In this document: piece by piece, positions 1 to 5,390 of the stretch | How the letters are laid out: every line of letters begins with the position of its first letter | How positions within the stretch are numbered: the stretch's first letter is position 1 | Position numbers and translations under genes: made by a program | NCBI GenBank assembly: GCA_900555545.1 | Contig: USLQ01000069.1 | Span: 1-6,387 of the forward strand | Source: an uncultured Oscillospiraceae bacterium | GTDB taxonomy: Bacteria > Bacillota > Clostridia > Oscillospirales > Acutalibacteraceae | Reading direction: 5' to 3' | Length of the DNA stretch: 6,387 nt | Notes under the pieces: model-generated | Database searches by the model: none | Seen by the model: only the letters and a program-made list of their open reading frames with translations | What the model was told of the DNA's origin: nothing

Positions 1-879
1 GCCGTGAGCGAAATGGCCGCAGCAGCAGGGCTCCCCCTGTGCAAGGGACCGCTCGACCCAATGACGGCCACCACCTACGGGGTGGGGCAGTTGATTGACA
101 GCGCATTGGCACAGGGCTGCACCCGGATCATCCTGGGATTGGGCGGCAGTGCGACAAACGACGGCGGATGTGGGGCCGCCTGCGCGCTTGGGGCTCAATT
201 TTTTGACAGTCAGGGAAAATCCTTTATCCCGGCAGGCGGAACGCTCGGACGGATCGCCGCCCTGGATTTGACCGACTTACAAAAGAAGCTGGGCGGAGCC
301 GTCATCACCTGTATGTGCGACATTGACAACCCGCTGTTTGGTCCAAACGGCGCGGCCGCCGTCTTTGCACCGCAAAAGGGCGCCACCGAAGAGCAGATCC
401 GTATCCTGGACGACGGCCTCCGCCATCTGTCGGGAAAATTGCAAACCTGCACAAATTGCAATGTGGCAAATCTCCCTGGCGCAGGAGCCGCCGGCGGCAT
501 GGGCGGGGGCTGCGCCGCACTGTTCCATGCGGAGCTAAAAAGTGGGATTGAAACCGTGCTCGATACCGTTGGATTTGATGCACTGGCATCCGGGGCAGAT
601 CTTGTCATTACCGGCGAGGGAAAAATCGACGGCCAATCCGCCCGCGGCAAAGTGGTCAGCGGCGTGGCACGGCGGACGCAGGCATTAAAAATCCCCTGCA
701 TTGCCATTGTGGGCGACGCAGGGAATGGGTATGAATCGCTGTATGATGCAGGACTTACGGTGGTATTTTCCATCAACCGCACAGCCATCCCCTTCGAGAA
801 GGCCCGTCTGCGCGCCGGGGACGATCTATATCGTACCGCATGCGACATCCTGCGCCTGATCCGGGAATGCACCCCATAA
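1..879 (+). CDS. glxK: Glycerate kinase, GlxK/GarK family (5'-truncated by window edge)
   Basis: Cytoplasmic kinase that phosphorylates D-glycerate with ATP, feeding glyoxylate, glycerate or sugar-acid breakdown into lower glycolysis; the GlxK/GarK family usually makes 2-phosphoglycerate. The open frame runs in from the left edge. Family members are about 375-380 aa, so roughly 85-90 N-terminal residues are missing, and the GTG at 4 is not the true start. Counting from that codon, family landmarks appear in order: GGSATNDGG (47-55), CDIDNPLFGPNGAAAVFAPQKGA (105-127), the glycine-rich PGAGAAGGMG (158-167) and ADLVITGEGKID (198-209). The reading frame is intact to TAA at 877-879. It converges on the lipoprotein gene with only 8 bp between stops and has no visible link to the transporter operon. 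The family call is secure. The symbol is the family name, and the choice between GlxK and GarK is not resolved. Confidence 0.95.
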   Translation, partial: AVSEMAAAAGLPLCKGPLDPMTATTYGVGQLIDSALAQGCTRIILGLGGSATNDGGCGAACALGAQFFDSQGKSFIPAGGTLGRIAALDLTDLQKKLGGAVITCMCDIDNPLFGPNGAAAVFAPQKGATEEQIRILDDGLRHLSGKLQTCTNCNVANLPGAGAAGGMGGGCAALFHAELKSGIETVLDTVGFDALASGADLVITGEGKIDGQSARGKVVSGVARRTQALKIPCIAIVGDAGNGYESLYDAGLTVVFSINRTAIPFEKARLRAGDDLYRTACDILRLIRECTP

Positions 880-887
880 GATGGGCA

Positions 888-1850
888 CTACTGCTCCGTC
901 AGCACATATCGTTTGGAGATATCCGGCATCCCGTCCCGCCCAACCGGTAAGGTCAGGAGGAAAATTTCTTTTCCCTCCATCCCTGCCGCATCAAAGGCCT
1001 GCTCAAAGGATTCCTCCCGGTCGGTTTGTTCACACCAGACCACGGAATCCCCGTCCTCTGTAAGCGGGATCGCCTGATAATCGACCATCAGGAATGTCTG
1101 GGCCAGACCGTTATTCCGACCAAGAGCTTCCGCTTTCACTTCCGCACGGCCCTCGCGTATGCGAACGACCCCATCGTACAGCGTGTTGATCTCAGTTCGA
1201 GAGACGAAGGAGCCAGCCATCTCCTGTGCCGCCAGGCCGTTCTCAGGGATCAGAGCGTTTTTCAGTCCCGCAAACCACTCCGAATCTCCGGATCCGAGGA
1301 GCAGCTTTGCACTATTCACATAACGAAATTCTTTAAACGTCCCATCGCCCATATCGACCTTATTGACTCCATCGCAGAGGAACCACAGATCGTGTACCGC
1401 CGGGTCGTTAGGCAATTTGCCGGCCTCAATTCGCACGGGAACCACCGTATAGCTCTTTGGCGGCATTGTCACCTGATAGGACGACTGTGCCGCTGGATTA
1501 CCGTCCACACAAAAGTCGACCTGTTCCCGGTCAACAATGGCAAATAGCGTAAATTTGTTTTCATAGTCATTGGCGTTATACAGGGTGACGTAAAAATCAA
1601 GCGTTTCACCCGCCCAGGGAATGTTTGCAGCTTCCCCGGATAAATTTTTATTGTCCAGCCCGGCTACCTTGAGACCATTACCCATCATTCCTTGCGGAAG
1701 GGTGAGCGTCTCCGGCGCATCCGTAGGTTGGCTGACAAAATCGCCCACCTTCTTTAGTTCAACTGGCGAAACCTCTTCATTTGATGAGCACCCCGCCAGC
1801 AGCGAAAAGAACATGGCGGCAACAAATAGAATAGGCAGCAGCTTTTTCAT
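888..1850 (-). CDS. Predicted lipoprotein of unknown family, last gene of the ABC operon
   Basis: 320-aa protein. It has a lipoprotein signal peptide: basic MKK, a hydrophobic stretch to residue 17, then the lipobox L18-A19-G20-C21 followed by SSNEE. It should therefore be lipidated at Cys21 and anchored on the outer face of the membrane. The mature part has no recognised motif. Residues ~80-160 alternate hydrophobic and polar residues in a way that suggests an Ig-like beta domain, followed by a mixed region to the C-terminus; mature cysteines other than C21 are C114, C159 and C273. The ATG at 1850 overlaps the TGA of the upstream ATPase gene as ATGA, which implies translational coupling. Purine-rich ribosome binding sequence lies at 1855-1867. 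Its place after the ATPase suggests it is an extracytoplasmic partner of the FtsX-like complex, or an immunity or ligand-binding protein. Function is unknown; the lipoprotein call is strong. Confidence 0.85.
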   Translation of the reverse strand: MKKLLPILFVAAMFFSLLAGCSSNEEVSPVELKKVGDFVSQPTDAPETLTLPQGMMGNGLKVAGLDNKNLSGEAANIPWAGETLDFYVTLYNANDYENKFTLFAIVDREQVDFCVDGNPAAQSSYQVTMPPKSYTVVPVRIEAGKLPNDPAVHDLWFLCDGVNKVDMGDGTFKEFRYVNSAKLLLGSGDSEWFAGLKNALIPENGLAAQEMAGSFVSRTEINTLYDGVVRIREGRAEVKAEALGRNNGLAQTFLMVDYQAIPLTEDGDSVVWCEQTDREESFEQAFDAAGMEGKEIFLLTLPVGRDGMPDISKRYVLTEQ

Positions 1851-2539
1851 GATACCCCCTTCTCCTTTTCTGTTAACACGCCATCCGCCATTTCAAAGAC
1901 GCGGTCGCACTGCGCGGCCACGCGCGGATCGTGCGTGACGATGACGATGGTGGTCTGATCGTTTACAAGCGAACGAAAGGCCTCTACGATCTCTGCCGCC
2001 GTCTTGGTGTCGAGCGCGCCGGTCGGCTCGTCCGCCAGGATGAGCGCCGGATTGTTGACAATTGCGCGCGCAATGGCCACACGCTGCTTCTGACCACCGG
2101 AGAGCGTTTTCACCTTCCGCTTGAGATAGTCCGCCATGCCCACACGGTTCAACGCATCCCGCACCAGCTGCTTTATCTGGCGGGATTTAATTTTTTTATT
2201 AAACAGCAGGGGGATCTCCACATTGTCAAGCACCGTATCATTGGCCAACAGGCCGATATCCTGCGGAATATAACCAATCACCTCGTTGCGGAAGTGGGCC
2301 TGCTGTTTGGCATCCATACCGGAGATATCGCGGTTCTGATAGTAGATCTGTCCGGAGGTAAGAGAGTCCATCTGGCTGAGCAGGTTGAGCAAGGTAGATT
2401 TACCGGAGCCAGAGACGCCCACAACCGCGACCATCTCATTGGTATGAAACACAGCGTTGATGTCCTTGAGGGCGTGAACTTCATTTTTCTTCCCTTTTTG
2501 GTAGTATTTATCCACCTGAATCAGTTTTACGTTTTCCAT
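1847..2539 (-). CDS. ABC transporter ATP-binding protein, MacB/LolD-like
   Basis: 230-aa stand-alone nucleotide-binding subunit that powers the neighbouring FtsX-like permeases from the cytoplasmic side. All ATPase motifs are intact: Walker A GVSGSGKST (41-49), Q-loop glutamine 93 in YIPQD, signature LSGGQ (146-150), Walker B LILADE (167-171), the D-loop region GALD (174-177), and the switch histidine H203 in VTHD. Length and the ADEPTGALD signature are typical of the MacB/LolD/FtsE/BceA class, which drives conformational work on FtsX-fold permeases rather than classical import. The ATG at 2539 has an ideal AAGGAGG site at 2547-2553 with 7 nt spacing, placed inside the end of the upstream permease gene. 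The stop overlaps the lipoprotein start (ATGA). It is surely an active ABC ATPase; the substrate is unknown. Confidence 0.96.
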   Translation of the reverse strand: MENVKLIQVDKYYQKGKKNEVHALKDINAVFHTNEMVAVVGVSGSGKSTLLNLLSQMDSLTSGQIYYQNRDISGMDAKQQAHFRNEVIGYIPQDIGLLANDTVLDNVEIPLLFNKKIKSRQIKQLVRDALNRVGMADYLKRKVKTLSGGQKQRVAIARAIVNNPALILADEPTGALDTKTAAEIVEAFRSLVNDQTTIVIVTHDPRVAAQCDRVFEMADGVLTEKEKGVS

Positions 2540-2541
2540 GT

Positions 2542-3744
2542 TCAGTCCTCCTTGATGACTTCAATCGGGTTTTGGCGCGCCACATGCCATACCTTCCAGA
2601 GCGCAGCCGGAATGTACAGCAGGAACGCCGCTGCGATCCCGATCCAGAACGCCGCCGGGGACAAATTGTTTATATTACCGTATTTTACAGCCTGGGCCGG
2701 AAGCACCACCCATAGTAGTACAGACACCGCCGCCATGGATGTCAGATAGATGATCAGGGACTTCCACAGCTCGATCTGGACGCAGTCACGCCAGCGCGCA
2801 CCGCAAAAGCTCATGATCGCATAGCGCTTGGTGTCATAGCCCGTCTTAATGATTGTGGAGCAGCAAATCCCAATCAGGGCCAATGCAATCACAGTTCCCC
2901 CGAGTATGGAAAAGGAGGCTGCATCAGCGTACACACGCTCTGTAAACTCCCGAAGTTTTTCCGTCATGGGGGTGACAGTGTAACGCGGCATTTCCTCGCT
3001 CACCTGTCCCACTATGTAACCCCCATCCCCAAAGTCAGAGGAACAGCCGCCCGCAAACGCCTCTGGTTCCTCCGCACATACCACCAGTCCATAGAACCCG
3101 TATTCCAAAAAGTCATTGCCCAGCGGCACGCTTGACGGATAGCTGTAGTTATCGCGCGAGAGCGCGCCGACGATTTTGACTGTAACTGGAACATCTTTTG
3201 CCGTAAGGCCGGAGCCTCGAGCTGGAATAGTGTAAGTCTTCCCGATTTCAAAGTGATCTAACAGCGTGGTGCTGACAAGAGCCTGATGCCCCTGCGATTC
3301 ATCCCACTGCGGATCAAACCACTCGCCCGCCGAAAGGGGGAGCGACGTTCGCACAGCCAGTTCCTTGTCCACAACGGTAATTGATGGAAATCGATTGTTT
3401 AACGGGTTAATTAAAGAATCGTCCTCCAAACTTGCATGAAAAATTTGCATAATAGGGAGATCCGGCACCCTTTTCGACCTCTGTTCCATCAATTGCCGAA
3501 TCTCCTCCTGCGAGGCTCCACTTTCCTGAATTTCCAAGATATCTGACATAGAGGAATTTCTTTCTGAATAGTAGGAAAGCTCATCAAAGCGCGTAGTATG
3601 GACGCTGTTGATCGCAAAATTGGCGTTGATCAACTGGGTTCCAATCTCGGTGATAATCAATACCGTTAGGAACAGCTGAAGCCAGACGACAATGGACTCC
3701 AAAATATTGCGCCGGAGCTGGCGGCACGATAGGCGAAAAATCAT
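2542..3744 (-). CDS. FtsX/MacB-like ABC transporter permease with large external domain
   Basis: 400-aa membrane protein with the MacB-type plan. There is a short basic cytoplasmic N-terminus, TM1 at about 15-35, an external domain at about 40-275 (MacB periplasmic-core-like by position), then three helices at about 278-298, 328-350 and 364-384. The C-terminus ends in NPIEVIKED, the NP-x-E-x-I/L tail typical of FtsX-fold permeases. The stretch IIKTGYDTKRYAIMSFCGAR (299-318) matches the family's cytoplasmic loop, usually written R-x-E-I-G-I-L-K-A-L-G-A. I chose the ATG at 3744. The frame also allows a GTG at 3753 overlapping the upstream stop (GTGA, giving 403 aa), but the GGGAGGGGTGA ribosome-binding-like sequence abuts that GTG and is well spaced for the ATG. 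It probably pairs with the smaller upstream permease. Substrate or client unknown. Confidence 0.92.
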   Translation of the reverse strand: MIFRLSCRQLRRNILESIVVWLQLFLTVLIITEIGTQLINANFAINSVHTTRFDELSYYSERNSSMSDILEIQESGASQEEIRQLMEQRSKRVPDLPIMQIFHASLEDDSLINPLNNRFPSITVVDKELAVRTSLPLSAGEWFDPQWDESQGHQALVSTTLLDHFEIGKTYTIPARGSGLTAKDVPVTVKIVGALSRDNYSYPSSVPLGNDFLEYGFYGLVVCAEEPEAFAGGCSSDFGDGGYIVGQVSEEMPRYTVTPMTEKLREFTERVYADAASFSILGGTVIALALIGICCSTIIKTGYDTKRYAIMSFCGARWRDCVQIELWKSLIIYLTSMAAVSVLLWVVLPAQAVKYGNINNLSPAAFWIGIAAAFLLYIPAALWKVWHVARQNPIEVIKED

Positions 3745-3749
3745 GCGAT

Positions 3750-4313
3750 TCACCCCTCCCTGTGATTGAGGCGGATACCCGCCGCCGCAAGACTACTGGC
3801 GGCTGCCAGAATAAGCACCGCGCCCGCGTAAACAGCCAGGCCCCAATATGCCTGAGGATATACTGTATAATACATTCGCTCCATCCATCCGGCAATCGGT
3901 GCGTAAACCGCCGCCGCTAGCGCGCCGCCGATCAAAATATAAAACAGAAGTTCAGAGAAAGACAGGCAAAAAATCATCCCCGCCGGGCAGCCAAACATTT
4001 TGTAGGTCTGATACGTCTTTCTCCGAACCTGAGACAGATGGCGAAAAAGCATGACAAGGTTTACCAGCGCAAAAGCGATCAGTGCAGCGCCCATCGCCAG
4101 ATACAGCGCCATTTCGGAGGGGACAAAGTTTTCTGACTTCACCAATCCTCCGCTGTCGGTCAGTTGCCAACCAATCCCCAAAATATATTGCAGGACAACC
4201 ATACTGGTAATCGCGCTAACGCATAATCCCAGAACCGTAACAACAAATTGAGACGGACTTTTCCCAATTCTATTGGAAATCCCTTTGACAATCAACCAAA
4301 ATTTCTTTCTCAT
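3750..4313 (-). CDS. Short FtsX-like permease subunit lacking an external domain
   Basis: About 187 aa with four predicted helices (about 22-44, 67-91, 112-138 and 156-180) and a basic N-terminus MRKKFW. The loop RRKTYQTYKMFGCPAGMIF (97-115) and the following helix resemble the cytoplasmic coupling region of FtsX-fold permeases, where the consensus has R-x-E-x-x-x-x-K-A-x-G-A. The segment between TM1 and TM2 is only about 22 residues, so this is essentially the membrane core without the large external domain seen in its partner. The start is uncertain. An open frame extends to a TTG at 4337 (195 aa) with a GTG at 4325, but the ATG at 4313 fits the usual N-terminus better, with GGGTGG lying 8 nt upstream. 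Its stop lies within a few bases of the next permease's start. It most likely forms a heterodimer with the 400-aa permease. No frameshift is seen, so it looks like a true short subunit rather than a fragment. Confidence 0.82.
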   Translation of the reverse strand: MRKKFWLIVKGISNRIGKSPSQFVVTVLGLCVSAITSMVVLQYILGIGWQLTDSGGLVKSENFVPSEMALYLAMGAALIAFALVNLVMLFRHLSQVRRKTYQTYKMFGCPAGMIFCLSFSELLFYILIGGALAAAVYAPIAGWMERMYYTVYPQAYWGLAVYAGAVLILAAASSLAAAGIRLNHREG

Positions 4314-4344
4314 CCCTCTTACCACCCATCCCAACAATTTATAG

Positions 4345-4773
4345 TTATTGATTAAACGTACAACCTAACAGTTGCAAAAAATTCCCGTAAGTATCATCTT
4401 CGACAACATGTGTAGACACCGCAGATGCTGCCGATGTTCTATCTACGGAATCCACCTTTAATGTTACATCACCCATTCCGCTAACCAGACCTGCACCATT
4501 TATTGGATCTCCATTTTTATTTAAAATGCTTAATCCTACAAAAACTTTGACCCCATCAGGTTTAGATTCTGTACTGGCAGTACATGAATCAGTTCCTATA
4601 AGAATTGCATCAAATCCATTGATCTTACATGTAATTGTCGCAGAAAGTTCTCCACTATGCGTGTATCCGGTATAGCTATCAGACGTCGCTGCAAACACCT
4701 GCGCGCCCGCGCCAAGCATTGTCAGGCACATAGCAGCGCTGGCAACGCGATAGATCATCTTTTTTGTTTTCAT
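4345..4773 (-). CDS. Small Sec-exported protein of unknown family, first gene of the ABC operon
   Basis: 142-aa precursor. The signal peptide has basic MKTKK, a hydrophobic stretch at about 11-25 and a V-F-A cleavage motif, giving predicted cleavage after A28 and a mature protein of about 114 aa. The mature part is rich in Ser, Thr and Gly and probably beta-stranded. It has cysteines at 49, 64 and 138, an odd number that would allow one disulfide plus a free thiol, or a dimer. No lipobox, LPXTG, double-glycine leader or transmembrane anchor is present. The start is fixed by an excellent ribosome site, AAAGGAGGAT at 4781-4790. The signal-peptide DNA is about 63% GC, while the mature part is about 40%. 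It leads the operon with no terminator before the permease, so it is probably made with the transporter. It may be a secreted bacteriocin-like, signalling or surface protein. I do not recognise the family and assign no function. Confidence 0.85.
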   Translation of the reverse strand: MKTKKMIYRVASAAMCLTMLGAGAQVFAATSDSYTGYTHSGELSATITCKINGFDAILIGTDSCTASTESKPDGVKVFVGLSILNKNGDPINGAGLVSGMGDVTLKVDSVDRTSAASAVSTHVVEDDTYGNFLQLLGCTFNQ

Positions 4774-4780
4774 TTACTTT

Positions 4781-4790
4781 ATCCTCCTTT
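4781..4790 (-). promoter_or_regulatory. Ribosome binding site of the secreted-protein gene
   Basis: On the minus strand this reads AAAGGAGGAT, nearly the full anti-16S complement. It sits 7 nt before the ATG at 4773 and fixes that start. It is the strongest ribosome site in the window, which fits an abundantly made secreted product. Confidence 0.85.
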
Positions 4791-5079
4791 TTGATTTATC
4801 ACGGCAAGATCTTAGCAATTTTTAAAGCACCGCACTGTCCAACGGAATCCCCTTCTTTCAAAAAGCCAAAACCGCATATTAAAAATAAACAGTTTTCGTT
4901 TTTTAATATCGATTTTATCATGTCATTTTTACATCAAAAGTCAAGCAAATATTGTCAAAAACGAAAAAGTGTTGCAGTTATCTGCGTAATTGCAATCAAA
5001 ACCTAATGCGACCGGCTATGCAAAATATGTTATAAAGCCATATGCTTTCCAGTTTTTTGCTATTTACACAAGCTCTATA

Positions 5080-5098
5080 AATTTTGCGCGGCACAATT
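5080..5098. promoter_or_regulatory. Imperfect dyad, possible operator
   Basis: Two 8-nt arms, AATTTTGC and GCACAATT, flank a GCG centre; seven of eight pairs match (one T/C mismatch). The GC-rich centre stands out within AT-rich DNA. It would cover about +1 to +19 of the candidate minus-strand promoter, a position suited to repression by a dimeric HTH protein. Binding by the neighbouring XRE-TPR regulator is inference. Confidence 0.35.
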
Positions 5099-5104
5099 CA
5101 ACGG

Positions 5105-5134
5105 ATTATATTTAAAAAGCAAGGCGTATACCAA
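5105..5134 (-). promoter_or_regulatory. Candidate sigma-A promoter for the secreted protein/ABC operon
   Basis: On the minus strand there is a -35-like TTGGTA (5129-5134, 4 of 6 consensus), an 18-nt spacer, then a perfect TATAAT (5105-5110). The predicted start falls near 5098, directly on an imperfect dyad, leaving a leader of about 325 nt before the secreted-protein ATG. This is found by eye in very AT-rich DNA, where chance matches are common. Confidence 0.4.
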
Positions 5135-5164
5135 TAAATATCACAATTTTATATTTAAATGTTA

Positions 5165-5192
5165 ATTATATTTTATCGCATTATCTTTTGAA
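5165..5192 (-). promoter_or_regulatory. Second candidate minus-strand promoter
   Basis: On the minus strand, TTCAAA (5187-5192, 4 of 6) lies 16 nt from a perfect TATAAT (5165-5170). It is an alternative or tandem promoter for the same operon, upstream of the 5105-5134 candidate. Support is only the hexamers in AT-rich DNA. Confidence 0.25.
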
Positions 5193-5319
5193 GATCAATC
5201 AAAATGACTTAAATTGAAAAAATAAAATATAACAAAGTTGTACAATCAAACTTCAACAACAATAATCGTTTTCGTATACAGACTAAACAAAACTTGCGAG
5301 CTGTCCCACAGGATAGGCG

Positions 5320-5348
5320 CTGGATTTTGCCGCTCCGGGCTGTATAAT
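5320..5348 (+). promoter_or_regulatory. Candidate promoter of the HTH-TPR regulator
   Basis: A perfect TATAAT lies at 5343-5348, 42 nt before the regulator ATG. No good -35 is present: the best-placed hexamers, CTGGAT or TGGATT at 5320-5326, match TTGACA poorly. This suggests a weak or activator-dependent promoter. The predicted transcription start near 5355 coincides with the GGAAGCTTCC palindrome. Confidence 0.5.
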
Positions 5349-5354
5349 AGAACT

Positions 5355-5364
5355 GGAAGCTTCC
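5355..5364. promoter_or_regulatory. Perfect 10-bp palindrome at the regulator's predicted start site
   Basis: GGAAGCTTCC is a perfect inverted repeat beginning 7 nt after the -10 box and ending 26 nt before the ATG. Its position suits an autoregulatory operator for an XRE dimer. No second copy was found upstream of the operon, so shared control through this exact site is not supported. Confidence 0.35.
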
Positions 5365-5390
5365 TAAACGGACAAGAAGGAGCGAGAACC

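Larger units (their letters stand above)
4774..5390. other. AT-rich divergent intergenic region
   Basis: A 617-bp stretch without a convincing gene between the secreted-protein operon and the regulator. The core is very AT-rich (about 22% GC over 5101-5280). It contains a perfect TATAAT on the plus strand before the regulator, two perfect TATAAT hexamers on the minus strand, dyads at 5080-5098 and 5355-5364, an 11-bp inverted repeat at 4893-4903/4957-4967 and three copies of CAATCAAA. Short open frames here lack ribosome binding sites. It most likely acts as the shared control region. Confidence 0.7.

Noticed and set aside
210..872. 220-codon minus-strand open frame opposite glycerate kinase
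   Set aside because: The plus strand encodes conserved glycerate kinase motifs throughout. The antisense product is a Pro/Arg/Ser-rich shadow without a recognisable domain.
1931..2749. 272-codon plus-strand open frame antisense to the ATPase and permease genes
   Set aside because: The minus-strand frames carry complete ABC motifs and overlapping gene joints. The antisense frame shows no family features and is a composition shadow.
3745..3753. GTG start for the large permease giving a 4-bp GTGA overlap
   Set aside because: The purine-rich ribosome sequence abuts this GTG and is properly spaced for the ATG at 3744. The three-residue difference does not affect function.
4812..4877. 21-codon minus-strand frame in the leader encoding a short basic peptide ending RCFKNC, a possible signalling or leader peptide
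   Set aside because: The sequence before its ATG has no Shine-Dalgarno match, and nothing else supports translation. Kept only as a note in case homologous leaders conserve it.
4764..5006. 80-codon plus-strand open frame across the start of the secreted-protein gene and leader
   Set aside because: No ribosome binding site, no recognisable domain or coding character, and it overlaps the well-supported start of the secreted-protein gene on the other strand.
5238..5390. In-frame N-terminal extension of the regulator (would give 358 aa)
   Set aside because: It overlaps the TATAAT promoter candidate, has no ribosome site and no recognisable domain. The XRE fold and an AAGAAGGAG site place the start at 5391.
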